Assembly (NCBI RefSeq): GCF_030694085.1 | Contig: NZ_JAUXZE010000093.1 | Location: 62,001 to 126,000, forward strand | Length of the DNA stretch: 64,000 nt | Origin: Tabrizicola sp. | GTDB taxonomy: Bacteria > Pseudomonadota > Alphaproteobacteria > Rhodobacterales > Rhodobacteraceae | Reading direction: 5' to 3' | Part shown: positions 24,529 through 32,672 of the stretch, piece after piece | How positions within the stretch are numbered: position 1 is the first letter of the stretch | Layout of the letters: each line of letters starts with the position of its first letter | Made by a program: the position numbers and the translations under genes | Notes under the pieces: generated by a model | The model's database searches: none | Seen by the model: only the letters and a program-made list of their open reading frames with translations | Told to the model about the DNA's origin: nothing

Positions 24529-25914
24529 ATGCAGTACATCTCGACCCGCGGCACGGCGCCGGTTCTGGGCTTTGGCGAAGCGATGATGACGGGCCTGGCC
24601 CGCGATGGTGGGCTTTACGTGCCCCAGACCATCCCGGTGCTGACCAGGGCCGAGATTGCGGCGCTGGCAGGCGCGCCCTACGAGGAGGTCGCGTTCAAGG
24701 TGATGCGGCCCTATCTGGGCGGGTTCTTCGCCGACGACGAGTTCCGGGGCCTGATCGCCAAGGCCTACCAGGGCTTCCACCACGCCGCCCGTGCGCCGAT
24801 GGTGCAGCTGGGGTCGAACCACTTCCTGCTGGAGTTGTTCCACGGGCCGACCCTGGCCTTCAAGGACTTCGCCATGCAGCTGATCGGCCAGATGATGCAG
24901 GCGGCACTGGCCAAGACCGGCGAGCGGATCACAATCGTCGGCGCGACCAGCGGAGACACCGGCTCGGCGGCGATGGAGGCGTTCCGGGGGCTGGCGAACG
25001 TCGATGTGTTCATCCTCTTCCCGCATGGCCGCGTCAGCGAGGTACAGCGGCGGCAGATGACGACGCCGTCCGAGGCGAACTGTCATGCTTTGGCCATCGA
25101 CGGCGATTTCGACGAGGCGCAGGCCCGCGTGAAGGACATGTTCAACGACTTCGCTTTCCGCGACGGGGTGCGGCTGGCCGGAGTGAACAGCATCAACTGG
25201 GCGCGGGTGCTGGCGCAGGTGGTCTATTACTTCTACGCGGGCACGGCCCTGGGTGCGCCGCACCGCGAGGTCAGCTTCACCGTGCCCACGGGCAACTTCG
25301 GCGACATCTTCGCGGGCTACATCGCCAATCGGATGGGGCTGCCCATCGACAAGCTGGTGATCGCGACCAACCAGAACGACATCCTTGACCGCGCCTTGCG
25401 GTCGGGCGACTACCGAACCAACGGGGTCAAACCCTCGATCAGCCCGTCGATGGACATCCAGGTGTCCTCGAACTTTGAACGCGCGCTGTTTGATGCCTAT
25501 GATCGGGACGGCGCGGCGATTGCGGCGCTGATGGGCGAGATGAAGGCGGGCGGATTCTCCATTTCCCAAGGGGCCATCGACAGTCTGCGCGCGACCTTTG
25601 CCTCTGGCCGTTGCGACGAAGACGAGACGTTGGCGGTGATCGCGCGGCACTGGAAAACGACCGGCGAACTTCTCTGCCCGCACACCGCTGTGGGGGTGAA
25701 GGTCGCCGAAGAGCATGTTGGCGGCGCTCCGATGATCACGCTGGCGACCGCACATCCCGCAAAGTTCCCTGACGCCGTGCAGCGCGCCACGGGCAACCGT
25801 CCCGGCCTGCCGCCGCATATGGCGGATCTTTTCGACAAGCCGGAACGGGTGACGCGGGTGCCGAACGACCTTGCGGCCCTGCAGACCCTAGTTCGCGAAA
25901 GGATTGCCCACTGA
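24529..25914 (+). CDS. thrC: Threonine synthase
   Basis: A 461-residue PLP enzyme converting O-phosphohomoserine to threonine. It has the N-terminal YISTRGTAPVLGFGEAMMTGLARDGGLYVP block of the long-form threonine synthases and the PLP-lysine motif FHGPTLAFKDFAMQ. The phosphate loop is ATSGDTGSAA, followed by HGRVSEVQRRQM. ATG 24529 is preceded by GAAGG; the upstream codons fall inside SURF1. The stop overlaps the ATG of the M16 peptidase (TGATG), so translation is coupled. No leader peptide is seen. Confidence 0.95.
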   Translation: MQYISTRGTAPVLGFGEAMMTGLARDGGLYVPQTIPVLTRAEIAALAGAPYEEVAFKVMRPYLGGFFADDEFRGLIAKAYQGFHHAARAPMVQLGSNHFLLELFHGPTLAFKDFAMQLIGQMMQAALAKTGERITIVGATSGDTGSAAMEAFRGLANVDVFILFPHGRVSEVQRRQMTTPSEANCHALAIDGDFDEAQARVKDMFNDFAFRDGVRLAGVNSINWARVLAQVVYYFYAGTALGAPHREVSFTVPTGNFGDIFAGYIANRMGLPIDKLVIATNQNDILDRALRSGDYRTNGVKPSISPSMDIQVSSNFERALFDAYDRDGAAIAALMGEMKAGGFSISQGAIDSLRATFASGRCDEDETLAVIARHWKTTGELLCPHTAVGVKVAEEHVGGAPMITLATAHPAKFPDAVQRATGNRPGLPPHMADLFDKPERVTRVPNDLAALQTLVRERIAH

Positions 25915-27170
25915 TGCAGCGCCTGCACACCCTGCCCAACGGGTTCCGCATCGTGACCGAAGCGATGCCGGGGCTGCAATCCGCCTCGGTCGGCGTTTGG
26001 GTCGAGGCCGGCGGGCGGCACGAGACGCCCGAACAGAACGGCATCGCGCATTTCCTTGAGCATATGGCCTTCAAGGGTACCCGGCGGCGGTCCGCCCTGC
26101 GGATCGCCGAGGAAATCGAGGATGTGGGGGGCTACATCAACGCCTACACCAGCCGCGAGATGACCGCCTATTATGCCCGCGTGTTGTCGCAGGACGTGGT
26201 GATGGCGCTGGACGTGATTTCGGACATCGTGCTGAACCCGGTGTTCCGCAAGGCCGACATCGAGACCGAGCGTCACGTGATCCTGCAAGAGATCGGGCAG
26301 GCGCTGGACACGCCCGACGACATCATCTTCGACTGGCTGCATGAAGTCAGCTACCCCGACCAGCCCTTCGGCCGCACCATCCTGGGCCCGGAAGAGCGGG
26401 TGTCGTCCTTCCGCAAGGCCGACTTCGAAGGCTTCACCGGCGCGCACTACGGCCCCGACCAGATGATCCTGTCGGCGGCAGGGGGCGTGGAGCACGACGC
26501 CATCGTGGCCGCGGCAGAGCGCATCTTCGGCGGGCTGAAGCCGGTGGGGGCCTCGAAGGTCGAAGCCGCGCGCTTCGTCGGGGGCGAGCGGCGCGAGGTC
26601 AAGGACCTGGAACAGGTGCATTTCGCGCTGCAGTTCGAAGCGCCCGGCTACCGCGACGACAAGGTCTACACCGCTCAGGTCTATTCGACGGCGATGGGGG
26701 GCGGCATGTCGAGCCGCCTGTTCCAGAAGATCCGCGAGGATCGGGGGCTGTGCTATTCGATCTATGCCCAGTCTTCGGCCTATGAGGACACCGGGCAGAT
26801 CACCGTCTATGCCGGCACGTCGGAGGCCGAGATCGGCGAGTTGACGCAACTGACCATTGCCGAGCTGAAGCGGGCCGCCGACGACATGACCGAGGCCGAG
26901 GTCGCGCGGGCGCGGGCACAGTTGCGGGCGGGGCTTCTGATGGGGCTGGAAAGCCCGTCCAGCCGCGCCGAGCGCAATGCGCGACTGTTGTCGATCTGGG
27001 GCCGGGTGCCGGACGTGGCCGAGGCCGTGGCGAAGATCGACGCGGTCGACACCGCCGCCGTGCGCGGCTATGCGGCCGAGCTGACGGCGGCGAAGGCAGC
27101 ACTGGCGATCTACGGGCCGGTCGCCCGCGCACCGGGCATCGACGAGGTCCGCACGGGACTTGCCGCCTGA
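25914..27170 (+). CDS. M16 family zinc peptidase (processing-peptidase-like)
   Basis: A 418-residue protease related to the mitochondrial processing peptidase beta subunit and to pitrilysins. The inverted zinc motif HFLEH is at residues 46-50 (His46, Glu49, His50), with a more distal Glu in ETERHVILQEI. Substrate-binding elements of the second half (GGGMSSRLFQKIREDRGLCYSIYA) are intact. No signal peptide is present, so it is probably cytoplasmic. The position between thrC and a GNAT gene, with 1-base overlaps on both sides, is typical of Rhodobacterales. Confidence 0.92.
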   Translation: MQRLHTLPNGFRIVTEAMPGLQSASVGVWVEAGGRHETPEQNGIAHFLEHMAFKGTRRRSALRIAEEIEDVGGYINAYTSREMTAYYARVLSQDVVMALDVISDIVLNPVFRKADIETERHVILQEIGQALDTPDDIIFDWLHEVSYPDQPFGRTILGPEERVSSFRKADFEGFTGAHYGPDQMILSAAGGVEHDAIVAAAERIFGGLKPVGASKVEAARFVGGERREVKDLEQVHFALQFEAPGYRDDKVYTAQVYSTAMGGGMSSRLFQKIREDRGLCYSIYAQSSAYEDTGQITVYAGTSEAEIGELTQLTIAELKRAADDMTEAEVARARAQLRAGLLMGLESPSSRAERNARLLSIWGRVPDVAEAVAKIDAVDTAAVRGYAAELTAAKAALAIYGPVARAPGIDEVRTGLAA

Positions 27171-27754
27171 TGCTGGGCCTCAAGCGCCGTGTGAGGGTGG
27201 AGACGGAGCGGATGACGCTGCGGCTGCCCGAACATGGCGATTGGCGGCAATGGTCGGACCTGCGAGAGGCCTCGGCGGAGTTTCTGGTGAAATGGGAGCC
27301 GGTCTGGGCAAACGACCACCTGACGCGGCGGGCCTTCACCAATCGCGTCTACTGGGCGCAGCGCGCAGAATCGCAGGGCCAGGCGTTGCCGATGCTGCTT
27401 ATCCGGCGCGCGGACCAGCAGCTTCTGGGCGCGCTGACGCTGGACAATATTCGCCGGGGGCCGTCGCAGACCGGCACCTTCGGCTACTGGATCGGCGAGC
27501 CCTTCGCGCGACAGGGCTATATGCGCGAGGCGATCCTGGCCTTGACCCACCACGCCTTCACCCGGATGGACCTGTCGCGGCTGGAGGCCGCCTGCCTGCC
27601 GGAAAACGCGGCCTCGCGCGGGGTGCTGGAGAAGTGCGGCTTCAAGTATGAAGGCGTCGCGCAGAGTTACCTGCAGATCAACGGGCGCTGGCGGAACCAT
27701 GTGCTTTACGCCAACCTGCGGGGGGACCGGCGCGGGCGGACGGACGTCGGCTGA
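27170..27754 (+). CDS. GNAT acetyltransferase (RimJ/RimL-like)
   Basis: A 194-residue acetyltransferase of the RimJ/RimL type that N-acetylates ribosomal or other protein amino termini. It begins VRVETERMTLRLPEHGDWRQW. The acetyl-CoA site appears as GTFGYWIGEPFARQGYMREAI, and the C-terminal motif LEAACLPENAASRGVLEKCGFKYEGVAQSYLQINGRW is typical. Its start overlaps the M16 peptidase stop by one base. The exact substrate cannot be told from sequence. Confidence 0.9.
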   Translation: MLGLKRRVRVETERMTLRLPEHGDWRQWSDLREASAEFLVKWEPVWANDHLTRRAFTNRVYWAQRAESQGQALPMLLIRRADQQLLGALTLDNIRRGPSQTGTFGYWIGEPFARQGYMREAILALTHHAFTRMDLSRLEAACLPENAASRGVLEKCGFKYEGVAQSYLQINGRWRNHVLYANLRGDRRGRTDVG

Positions 27755-27810
27755 CGGTTCGGGCGGTGGTCGAATTGAGCGCCTTGGCAGGCGCGAAGGC
27801 TCTTGGTCTC

Positions 27811-27878
27811 GCGGTTTTGCGTGAAGGACGCAAAACCGCTCGGAGATGCTCCGCAGGGGATATTTGAGCAAATGTGAA
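27811..27878. repeat. Hairpin plus AGGGGATATTT-type element
   Basis: GCGGTTTTGCGT (27811-27822) and ACGCAAAACCGC (27828-27839) form a perfect 12-base-pair stem around GAAGG. It is followed by CGGAG/CTCCG (27841-27853) and then AGGGGATATTTGAGCAAA. I recall similar GGGGATATTT-containing strings between genes in Rhodobacterales, from memory only. It may end the GNAT transcript. Confidence 0.55.
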
Positions 27879-27889
27879 AGGCATCCCGG

Positions 27890-28405
27890 ATGGCCGTTCG
27901 TGTCGCACTTCTGCGGGGAGTGAATGTATCGGGCGCGGGAAAACTGCCGATGGCGGAGTTTCGCGCGATGCTGGAGGAATTGGGATACGGCGGGGTGCAG
28001 ACCTACATCCAGTCCGGCAACGCGGTCTTCGAGAGCGACCTTGCCGCGCCGGTCCTGGAGAGAATGATCGAGGACGCGGTGGCCGCGCGGTTCGGTTTTG
28101 CGCCGGAAACCTTTCTGCGGACAGCCGATGAGATCCGCGATGCGTTGGCTGATCATCCGTTTGCCGACGCGGACCCCGCGCGTGTGCATGTCTTCTTCCT
28201 GCGCGGTACGCCAACCCCGGATGAGGCGAAGCTGCGCGCGCTGGCCCTGCCGGGGGATGGCTGGCACGTCGGGCCGCGCCGTTTCACTCTGCACACCCCA
28301 GTGGGCATCGGCCGGTCGCAGTTGGCCGCGAAGCTTCCGCTGCAAGGGCCGATGACTGCCCGGAATCTGCGCACGATTGCCGCTTTGGCCGCCTTGGTGG
28401 GGTGA
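27890..28405 (+). CDS. DUF1697 domain protein
   Basis: A 171-residue cytoplasmic protein with the DUF1697 signature at the start (MAVRVALLRGVNVSGAGKLPMAEFRAMLEELGYGGVQTYIQSGNAVFES) and the family-typical HVFFLRGTP and TPVGIGRSQLAAKLPLQGPMTARNLRTI segments. No function is established for the family. The ATG is 12 bases downstream of the repeat element; the gene appears monocistronic. Confidence 0.88.
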   Translation: MAVRVALLRGVNVSGAGKLPMAEFRAMLEELGYGGVQTYIQSGNAVFESDLAAPVLERMIEDAVAARFGFAPETFLRTADEIRDALADHPFADADPARVHVFFLRGTPTPDEAKLRALALPGDGWHVGPRRFTLHTPVGIGRSQLAAKLPLQGPMTARNLRTIAALAALVG

Positions 28406-28480
28406 TCGCGCATCCGTGATCGCCCCTGTGCGTGACGCAAGGACAATCCGGGTTACCCTTCGATGAAACTGGAGGTGACC

Positions 28481-29281
28481 ATGCGCCTGCTAGCTGCCCT
28501 TGTCCTGCTTGCCACGCCCGGAGTGGCACAGGACCGCATCCCGTCGCACTGCATTGCCGTGGCGGCGGGTGCGCCCTTGGTGGTTCCCGTGGCGCTGGAG
28601 GAGGGTCTGGAGCCTGACAGCATCCTGATCCGCTACATTGACCATGCGAGTTTTGCCATAGTCACGGCAGATGGAACGGTGGCGGTGACGGACTACACCG
28701 GATACCTTGGCAGCTCGGATCTGGTGCCGGACGTGGTCACCATGAACAACGCCCATTCGACGCATTGGACCGCTGCGCCGGACGCCCGCATCCCGCATGT
28801 GCTGTCTGGTTGGGGCGAAGGGGTGGCTGCGGCGGATCACCGGCTGGATCTGGGGTCGATGCTGGTGCGGAATGTCACGACCGACACCCGCGGCCCGTTC
28901 GGAGAGGGTGCGCGCCGCGACGGCAACTCGATCTTCATCTTCGAGGCCGGGGGGCTTTGCATCGGCCATCTGGGCCACCTGCACCAGATCCCCTCGGACG
29001 AGCAATATGCGGCGATCGGGCGGCTGGACGTGGTGATGGTGCCGGTGGATGGCGGCTACACCATGCGGATGCAGGACATGGCAGGAGTGGTGAAGCGGTT
29101 GCGGTCCTCGGTCGTGATCCCGATGCACTGGTTCAGCCGGTCCTCGCTGGACCGGTTCCTTGCCGAAATGGCGGCAGAGTTCACCGTGGTCGAGACCGGC
29201 GGCGCGCAGATCGCACTGTCGCTGGACGATCTGCCGTCTCAGCCGACGATCATGGTGCTGGAACCGGCCTATCTCGACTAG
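28481..29281 (+). CDS. Exported MBL-fold (beta-lactamase superfamily) protein
   Basis: A 266-residue protein with a Sec signal (MRLLAALVLLATPGVAQD). The metallo-beta-lactamase fold follows, UlaG-like: IRYIDHASFAIVTADGTVAVTDYTG, then MNNAHSTHWTAAP and GLCIGHLGHLHQIP, and a distal PMHWF. Several candidate metal-binding His residues are kept, but the canonical HxHxDH is not clear (NNAHSTH), so the active site may be altered. Location is periplasmic. ATG 28481 follows GGAGG; the ATG at 28463 has no ribosome site. Confidence 0.83.
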   Translation: MRLLAALVLLATPGVAQDRIPSHCIAVAAGAPLVVPVALEEGLEPDSILIRYIDHASFAIVTADGTVAVTDYTGYLGSSDLVPDVVTMNNAHSTHWTAAPDARIPHVLSGWGEGVAAADHRLDLGSMLVRNVTTDTRGPFGEGARRDGNSIFIFEAGGLCIGHLGHLHQIPSDEQYAAIGRLDVVMVPVDGGYTMRMQDMAGVVKRLRSSVVIPMHWFSRSSLDRFLAEMAAEFTVVETGGAQIALSLDDLPSQPTIMVLEPAYLD

Positions 29282-29325
29282 CCTCTCCGGCTGCCCTTGA
29301 TATGAAGGGCGGGAAGGAGACGCCG

Positions 29326-30735
29326 ATGCTGAACCCCTGCGATCCCGGTTTCGTCGCAACGCTGTCGGCGCTTCTGCCCGAGGGCACCCTGTCCATACCC
29401 GAACCGCGGCATCTGGAGGAGCCACGGGGACGCTGGACCGGCCAGGCCGGGGTGCTTGTGCGGCCCTGGACCACGGCAGAGGTGGCGGCGGTTGTGCGGG
29501 CCTCGGCGGCTGGGCGGGTGGGCGTGGTGCCGGTCAGCGGCGGGACGGGGCTGGTAGGGGGGCAGATCATGACCTCTGGTCCGGCGCCGGTCCTGCTGTC
29601 GCTGGAGCGGATGACGGCACTGCGCGGGGTCTGGCCCGAAGAGAACGCGCTGGTGGTCGAGGCCGGGATGGTGCTGGCCGACGTTCAGGCTGCGGCAGAG
29701 CAGGTGGGACGGCTCTTTCCGCTGAGCCTGGCGTCGGAGGGAAGCTGCCGGATTGGCGGGAACCTGGCGGCCAATGCCGGGGGGACGGCGGTTCTGCGCT
29801 ACGGCAATGCGCGCGACCTGTGCCTTGGGCTGGAGGCGGTATTGCCGGACGGAAGTGTCTTCAATGGCCTGACGCGGCTGCGGAAGGACAATGCGGGGTA
29901 TGACCTGAGGCACCTCTTGATCGGGTCGGAAGGGACACTTGGCGTGATCACGGCAGCAAGCCTGAAGCTGTATCCGCGGCCTGCGGCCAGGGTGGTGGCG
30001 CTGCTGGCGGTGCCGTCGCCTGCGGCGGCGCTTGCGCTGCTGGCGCTGTGTGGCGAGCGGGCTGCGGGGATGATCTCGGCTTTCGAGCTGATCCATCGGA
30101 TCGGGTTTGACTTCCTGGCCGAGACCGGCTTCCCGTTGCGTGCGCCCTTCGACCCAGTGCCTGAATGGCTGGTGCTTCTGGAACTGGAACTGCCCGTGGG
30201 CCACGAGCCAGAAGTGACGATGGCCGGGCTTTATGAGGCGGGGGCCGAGGCTGGGCTGCTGACCGACGGGGTGATCGCGACGTCGGAGACGCAGGCGGAG
30301 GCGATCTGGGCTTTGCGCGAGACGATCCCTTTGGCGAACCGGAAGGTGGGGGCGGTGTCGAGCCATGACATCTCGTTGCCACTGTCGGCGATCCCGGGCT
30401 TCATTCTTGATGCGCCACGGGCGATTGCGGGGCTGGGGGCGTTTCGGGTGAACTGCTTTGGGCATCTGGGGGACGGCAACCTGCACTGGAATGTCTTCCC
30501 GGCGCGGGGGCATGCCAAGTCCGAACATGAGGCCGTGCGCGACGAGGTGAAGCGGGTGGTGCATGACATGGTGCACGCCCTGGGCGGGTCGGTCGCGGCG
30601 GAACATGGGGTGGGGCGGCTGAAGGTCGCGGACTTGGCGCGCTACGCCGACCCAGGCAAGCTGGCGGCGATGCGGGCGATCAAGTCGGCGCTGGACCCGG
30701 TCGGGATCATGAACCCCGGGGCAGTGCTGGGCTGA
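29326..30735 (+). CDS. FAD-linked 2-hydroxyacid dehydrogenase (D-lactate/2-hydroxyglutarate type)
   Basis: A 469-residue flavoprotein of the FAD-binding type 4 family, like D-2-hydroxyglutarate or D-lactate dehydrogenases. The PCMH-type FAD domain has VVPVSGGTGLVGGQ and ASEGSCRIGGNLAANAGGTAVLRYGNARDLCLGLE. The C-terminal oxidase cap has NCFGHLGDGNLHWNV, with the metal- or substrate-binding His residues, and ends VAAEHGVGRLK...DPVGIMNPGAVL. GGAAGGAGA lies upstream of the ATG at 29326. Substrate assignment rests on family resemblance only. Confidence 0.87.
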   Translation: MLNPCDPGFVATLSALLPEGTLSIPEPRHLEEPRGRWTGQAGVLVRPWTTAEVAAVVRASAAGRVGVVPVSGGTGLVGGQIMTSGPAPVLLSLERMTALRGVWPEENALVVEAGMVLADVQAAAEQVGRLFPLSLASEGSCRIGGNLAANAGGTAVLRYGNARDLCLGLEAVLPDGSVFNGLTRLRKDNAGYDLRHLLIGSEGTLGVITAASLKLYPRPAARVVALLAVPSPAAALALLALCGERAAGMISAFELIHRIGFDFLAETGFPLRAPFDPVPEWLVLLELELPVGHEPEVTMAGLYEAGAEAGLLTDGVIATSETQAEAIWALRETIPLANRKVGAVSSHDISLPLSAIPGFILDAPRAIAGLGAFRVNCFGHLGDGNLHWNVFPARGHAKSEHEAVRDEVKRVVHDMVHALGGSVAAEHGVGRLKVADLARYADPGKLAAMRAIKSALDPVGIMNPGAVLG

Positions 30736-31065
30736 CAGGGCCGCTCGTCGATGAACGTCGTCACTCCTTGCAAGGGGTGCCGTAGTCGCCGAGAAACGCA
30801 CGAAGTGAATGTGGGATCGTCAGGGGGCTGCGGGAATGAAACATCCCCGCCGCAGGGAACCTGCGACGGGGTGCTTTGGGGGTGTGTGGGTCACGCTGTG
30901 GGTAGCAGCGCGGTCAGGGTGGGTAGCCCTGACAAGCACCGGTGTAGGGTGATTCTCTTTAAGGACGGTTAACGGAAGCCCTCTTGGCCGAACGGCGCGC
31001 TGATTTCGTCGAAGAAACCAGCCCTTGGTTCTCGAACATCCCTGTGCCGCCAGATCTTGCCGGTG
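30736..31065. other. Convergent intergenic region with two hairpins
   Basis: 330 bases between the convergent FAD oxidase and apt genes; no coding frame is supported. CCCCG/CGCAGG pairs with CCTGCG/CGGGG around GAA at 30845-30871, with single mismatched bases. GTCAGGG (30913-30919) pairs perfectly with CCCTGAC (30927-30933). These probably terminate the converging transcripts; no T-tract longer than three bases is present. A small RNA cannot be excluded. Confidence 0.5.
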
Positions 31066-31605
31066 TCAGAGGCCCTCGAACGCGCACAGGGCGTGGACAT
31101 CCATCCCCATCGTTTCCAGCTTCTTCCGCCCGCCAAGGTCGGGCAAATCAACGACGAAGGCGCAGCCGATGACTTCGGCCCCCAGCCGTTCGATCAGGCG
31201 GATGCCGGCCTCGGCGGTGCCGCCGGCGGCAAGGAGGTCATCGACAAGGAGGACTTTCTCCCCTGGCTGCATGGCGTCGTCATGCACCTCGACCACCGCC
31301 TCGCCGTATTCCAGCTTGTAGGCTTGACTGATGGTCTGCCCGGGGAGTTTTCCCTTCTTGCGGATCGGGACGAAGCCGGTCGACAACTGGTGCGCCACGG
31401 CCCCGCCGAGGATGAAGCCGCGCGCTTCCAGGCCCACGACCTTGTCGATCCGCAGTCCCGCATAGGGCGCGAGAAGCTGGTCCACGCACATCCGAAAGCC
31501 GCGCGGATCGGCGAAAAGAGTGGTCACGTCGCGGAAGAGGATGCCTTCGTGCGGAAAGTCGACGATGGTGCGGATGTAGTCCTTGACGGTCTTGCGGGGG
31601 GTCAT
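31066..31605 (-). CDS. apt: Adenine phosphoribosyltransferase
   Basis: A 179-residue enzyme making AMP from adenine and PRPP in the cytoplasm. It has the N-terminal TVKDYIRTIVDFPHEGILFRDVTTLF and the GLEARGFILGGAVAHQL segment. The PRPP loop VLLVDDLLAAGGTAEAGI is intact. ATG 31605 is the family start; upstream frame is ignored. It lies immediately downstream of mtnP on the same strand, so the adenine released by MtnP can be recycled directly. Confidence 0.95.
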   Translation of the reverse strand: MTPRKTVKDYIRTIVDFPHEGILFRDVTTLFADPRGFRMCVDQLLAPYAGLRIDKVVGLEARGFILGGAVAHQLSTGFVPIRKKGKLPGQTISQAYKLEYGEAVVEVHDDAMQPGEKVLLVDDLLAAGGTAEAGIRLIERLGAEVIGCAFVVDLPDLGGRKKLETMGMDVHALCAFEGL

Positions 31606-31615
31606 TTCGGGCCTT

Positions 31616-32482
31616 TCAGAGAACGCGGGCAGCGACGGCGTCGAGTTTTGCCAGCAGATCGGGGTCACGCTTGTCGGGGGCGGTCATGATGGCGTGGGAG
31701 AGGGCGCGGTCGCAGCCGTGGGCGCAGGCTTGCCGGTCGGCGTCCATCAGGGCGGGCAGGCGGGTGACCAGGCCACGCGCGGCGGCGGCGTTCGCCTGGA
31801 CCACGGCAATCACCTGTGCCACGTCCACTGCGCCGTGGCTGTCGTGCCAGCAGTCGTAGTCGGTGACCATCGCGAGGGAGGCGTAGCACAGCTCGGCCTC
31901 GCGGGCGAGGCGGGCTTCGGAGAAGCCGGTCATCCCGATCACGTCGGCGCCCCAGGTCCGGTACATCCGGCTTTCCGCGCGGGTGGAGAACTGGGGCCCT
32001 TCCATCGACAGGTATGTCGCGCCCTCGTGGACGGTCAGACCTTCGTCGCGGGCGGCCTGCGCAGCCAGCGCGCCGAGGCGGGGGCAGGTCGGGTCGGCAA
32101 GGCTGACATGGGCGACGCAGCCGGGGCCGAAGAACGACGGGGGCCGCTGGGTGGTGCGATCGATGTACTGGTCGACGAGGACGAAGTGGCCCGGTTCGTA
32201 CTCCTCACGGAGGGACCCCACGGCGGAAACGGCGAGGATGTCGGTGCAGCCGAGGCGCTTCAGGGCGTCGATGTTGGCCTGGTAGGGGACGGAGGTCGGC
32301 GTGTGGACATGTCCGCGACCGTGGCGGGGCAGGAAGGCGACGGGCAGGCCGTTCAGGCGGCCCACAAGGACCTCGTCGGAAGGCTTGCCCCAGGGGGTCT
32401 TGACCTTGACCCAGGAGGCGCCTTCCAGACCGTCGATCTGGTAGACCCCCGATCCTCCGATCACGCCGAGCATGGTCTGCAT
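31616..32482 (-). CDS. mtnP: S-methyl-5'-thioadenosine phosphorylase
   Basis: A 288-residue purine-nucleoside-phosphorylase-family enzyme that splits methylthioadenosine, a by-product of polyamine synthesis, into adenine and methylthioribose-1-phosphate. Signatures are LGVIGGSGVYQIDGLEGA, FLPRHGRGHVHTPTSVPYQANIDALKRLG and GPQFSTRAESRMYRTWGADVIGMTGFSEARLAREAELCY, plus the Asp-type active-site stretch VTDYDCWH. It precedes apt by 10 bases in one operon. Confidence 0.94.
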   Translation of the reverse strand: MQTMLGVIGGSGVYQIDGLEGASWVKVKTPWGKPSDEVLVGRLNGLPVAFLPRHGRGHVHTPTSVPYQANIDALKRLGCTDILAVSAVGSLREEYEPGHFVLVDQYIDRTTQRPPSFFGPGCVAHVSLADPTCPRLGALAAQAARDEGLTVHEGATYLSMEGPQFSTRAESRMYRTWGADVIGMTGFSEARLAREAELCYASLAMVTDYDCWHDSHGAVDVAQVIAVVQANAAAARGLVTRLPALMDADRQACAHGCDRALSHAIMTAPDKRDPDLLAKLDAVAARVL

Positions 32483-32533
32483 GGGGGCCTCCCTGGGGCT
32501 GGACGGGACGGAGGATAACGGGCCGGCGTGATC

Positions 32534-32550
32534 CTGTCCACGGTGGACAG
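32534..32550 (-). promoter_or_regulatory. Palindrome upstream of mtnP (candidate operator)
   Basis: CTGTCCAC-G-GTGGACAG is a perfect 8+1+8 palindrome 52 bases upstream of the mtnP start. A related imperfect form, CTGTCC/GGACAG, follows the mutase gene near 7150. It may bind a regulator of MTA salvage; no promoter boxes are assigned. Confidence 0.3.
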
Positions 32551-32619
32551 ATGCGGCGATGGCTGGAATTTCAAGGGGTTGGGCGCAGGCGTTAGGGAAA
32601 CGTTAGGACTTGGGCGCAG

Positions 32620-32665
32620 GCAAAATCCTTCGAAGGATTTTGCAAATCTTTTCGAAAAGATTTGC
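32620..32665. repeat. Two overlapping 24-bp perfect palindromes downstream of benE
   Basis: A 24-base palindrome centred on TTCGAA (32620-32643, arms starting GCAAAATCC) overlaps by two bases a second 24-base palindrome (32642-32665, arms starting GCAAATCTTTT). A/T-rich arms allow transcript termination on either strand. Order and sequence parallel the element at 17724. Confidence 0.75.
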
Positions 32666-32672
32666 GGCGCCC

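Noticed and set aside
31583..32518. 311-residue plus-strand frame opposite mtnP
   Set aside because: Antisense shadow of mtnP and part of apt, Gly/Val-rich without motifs.
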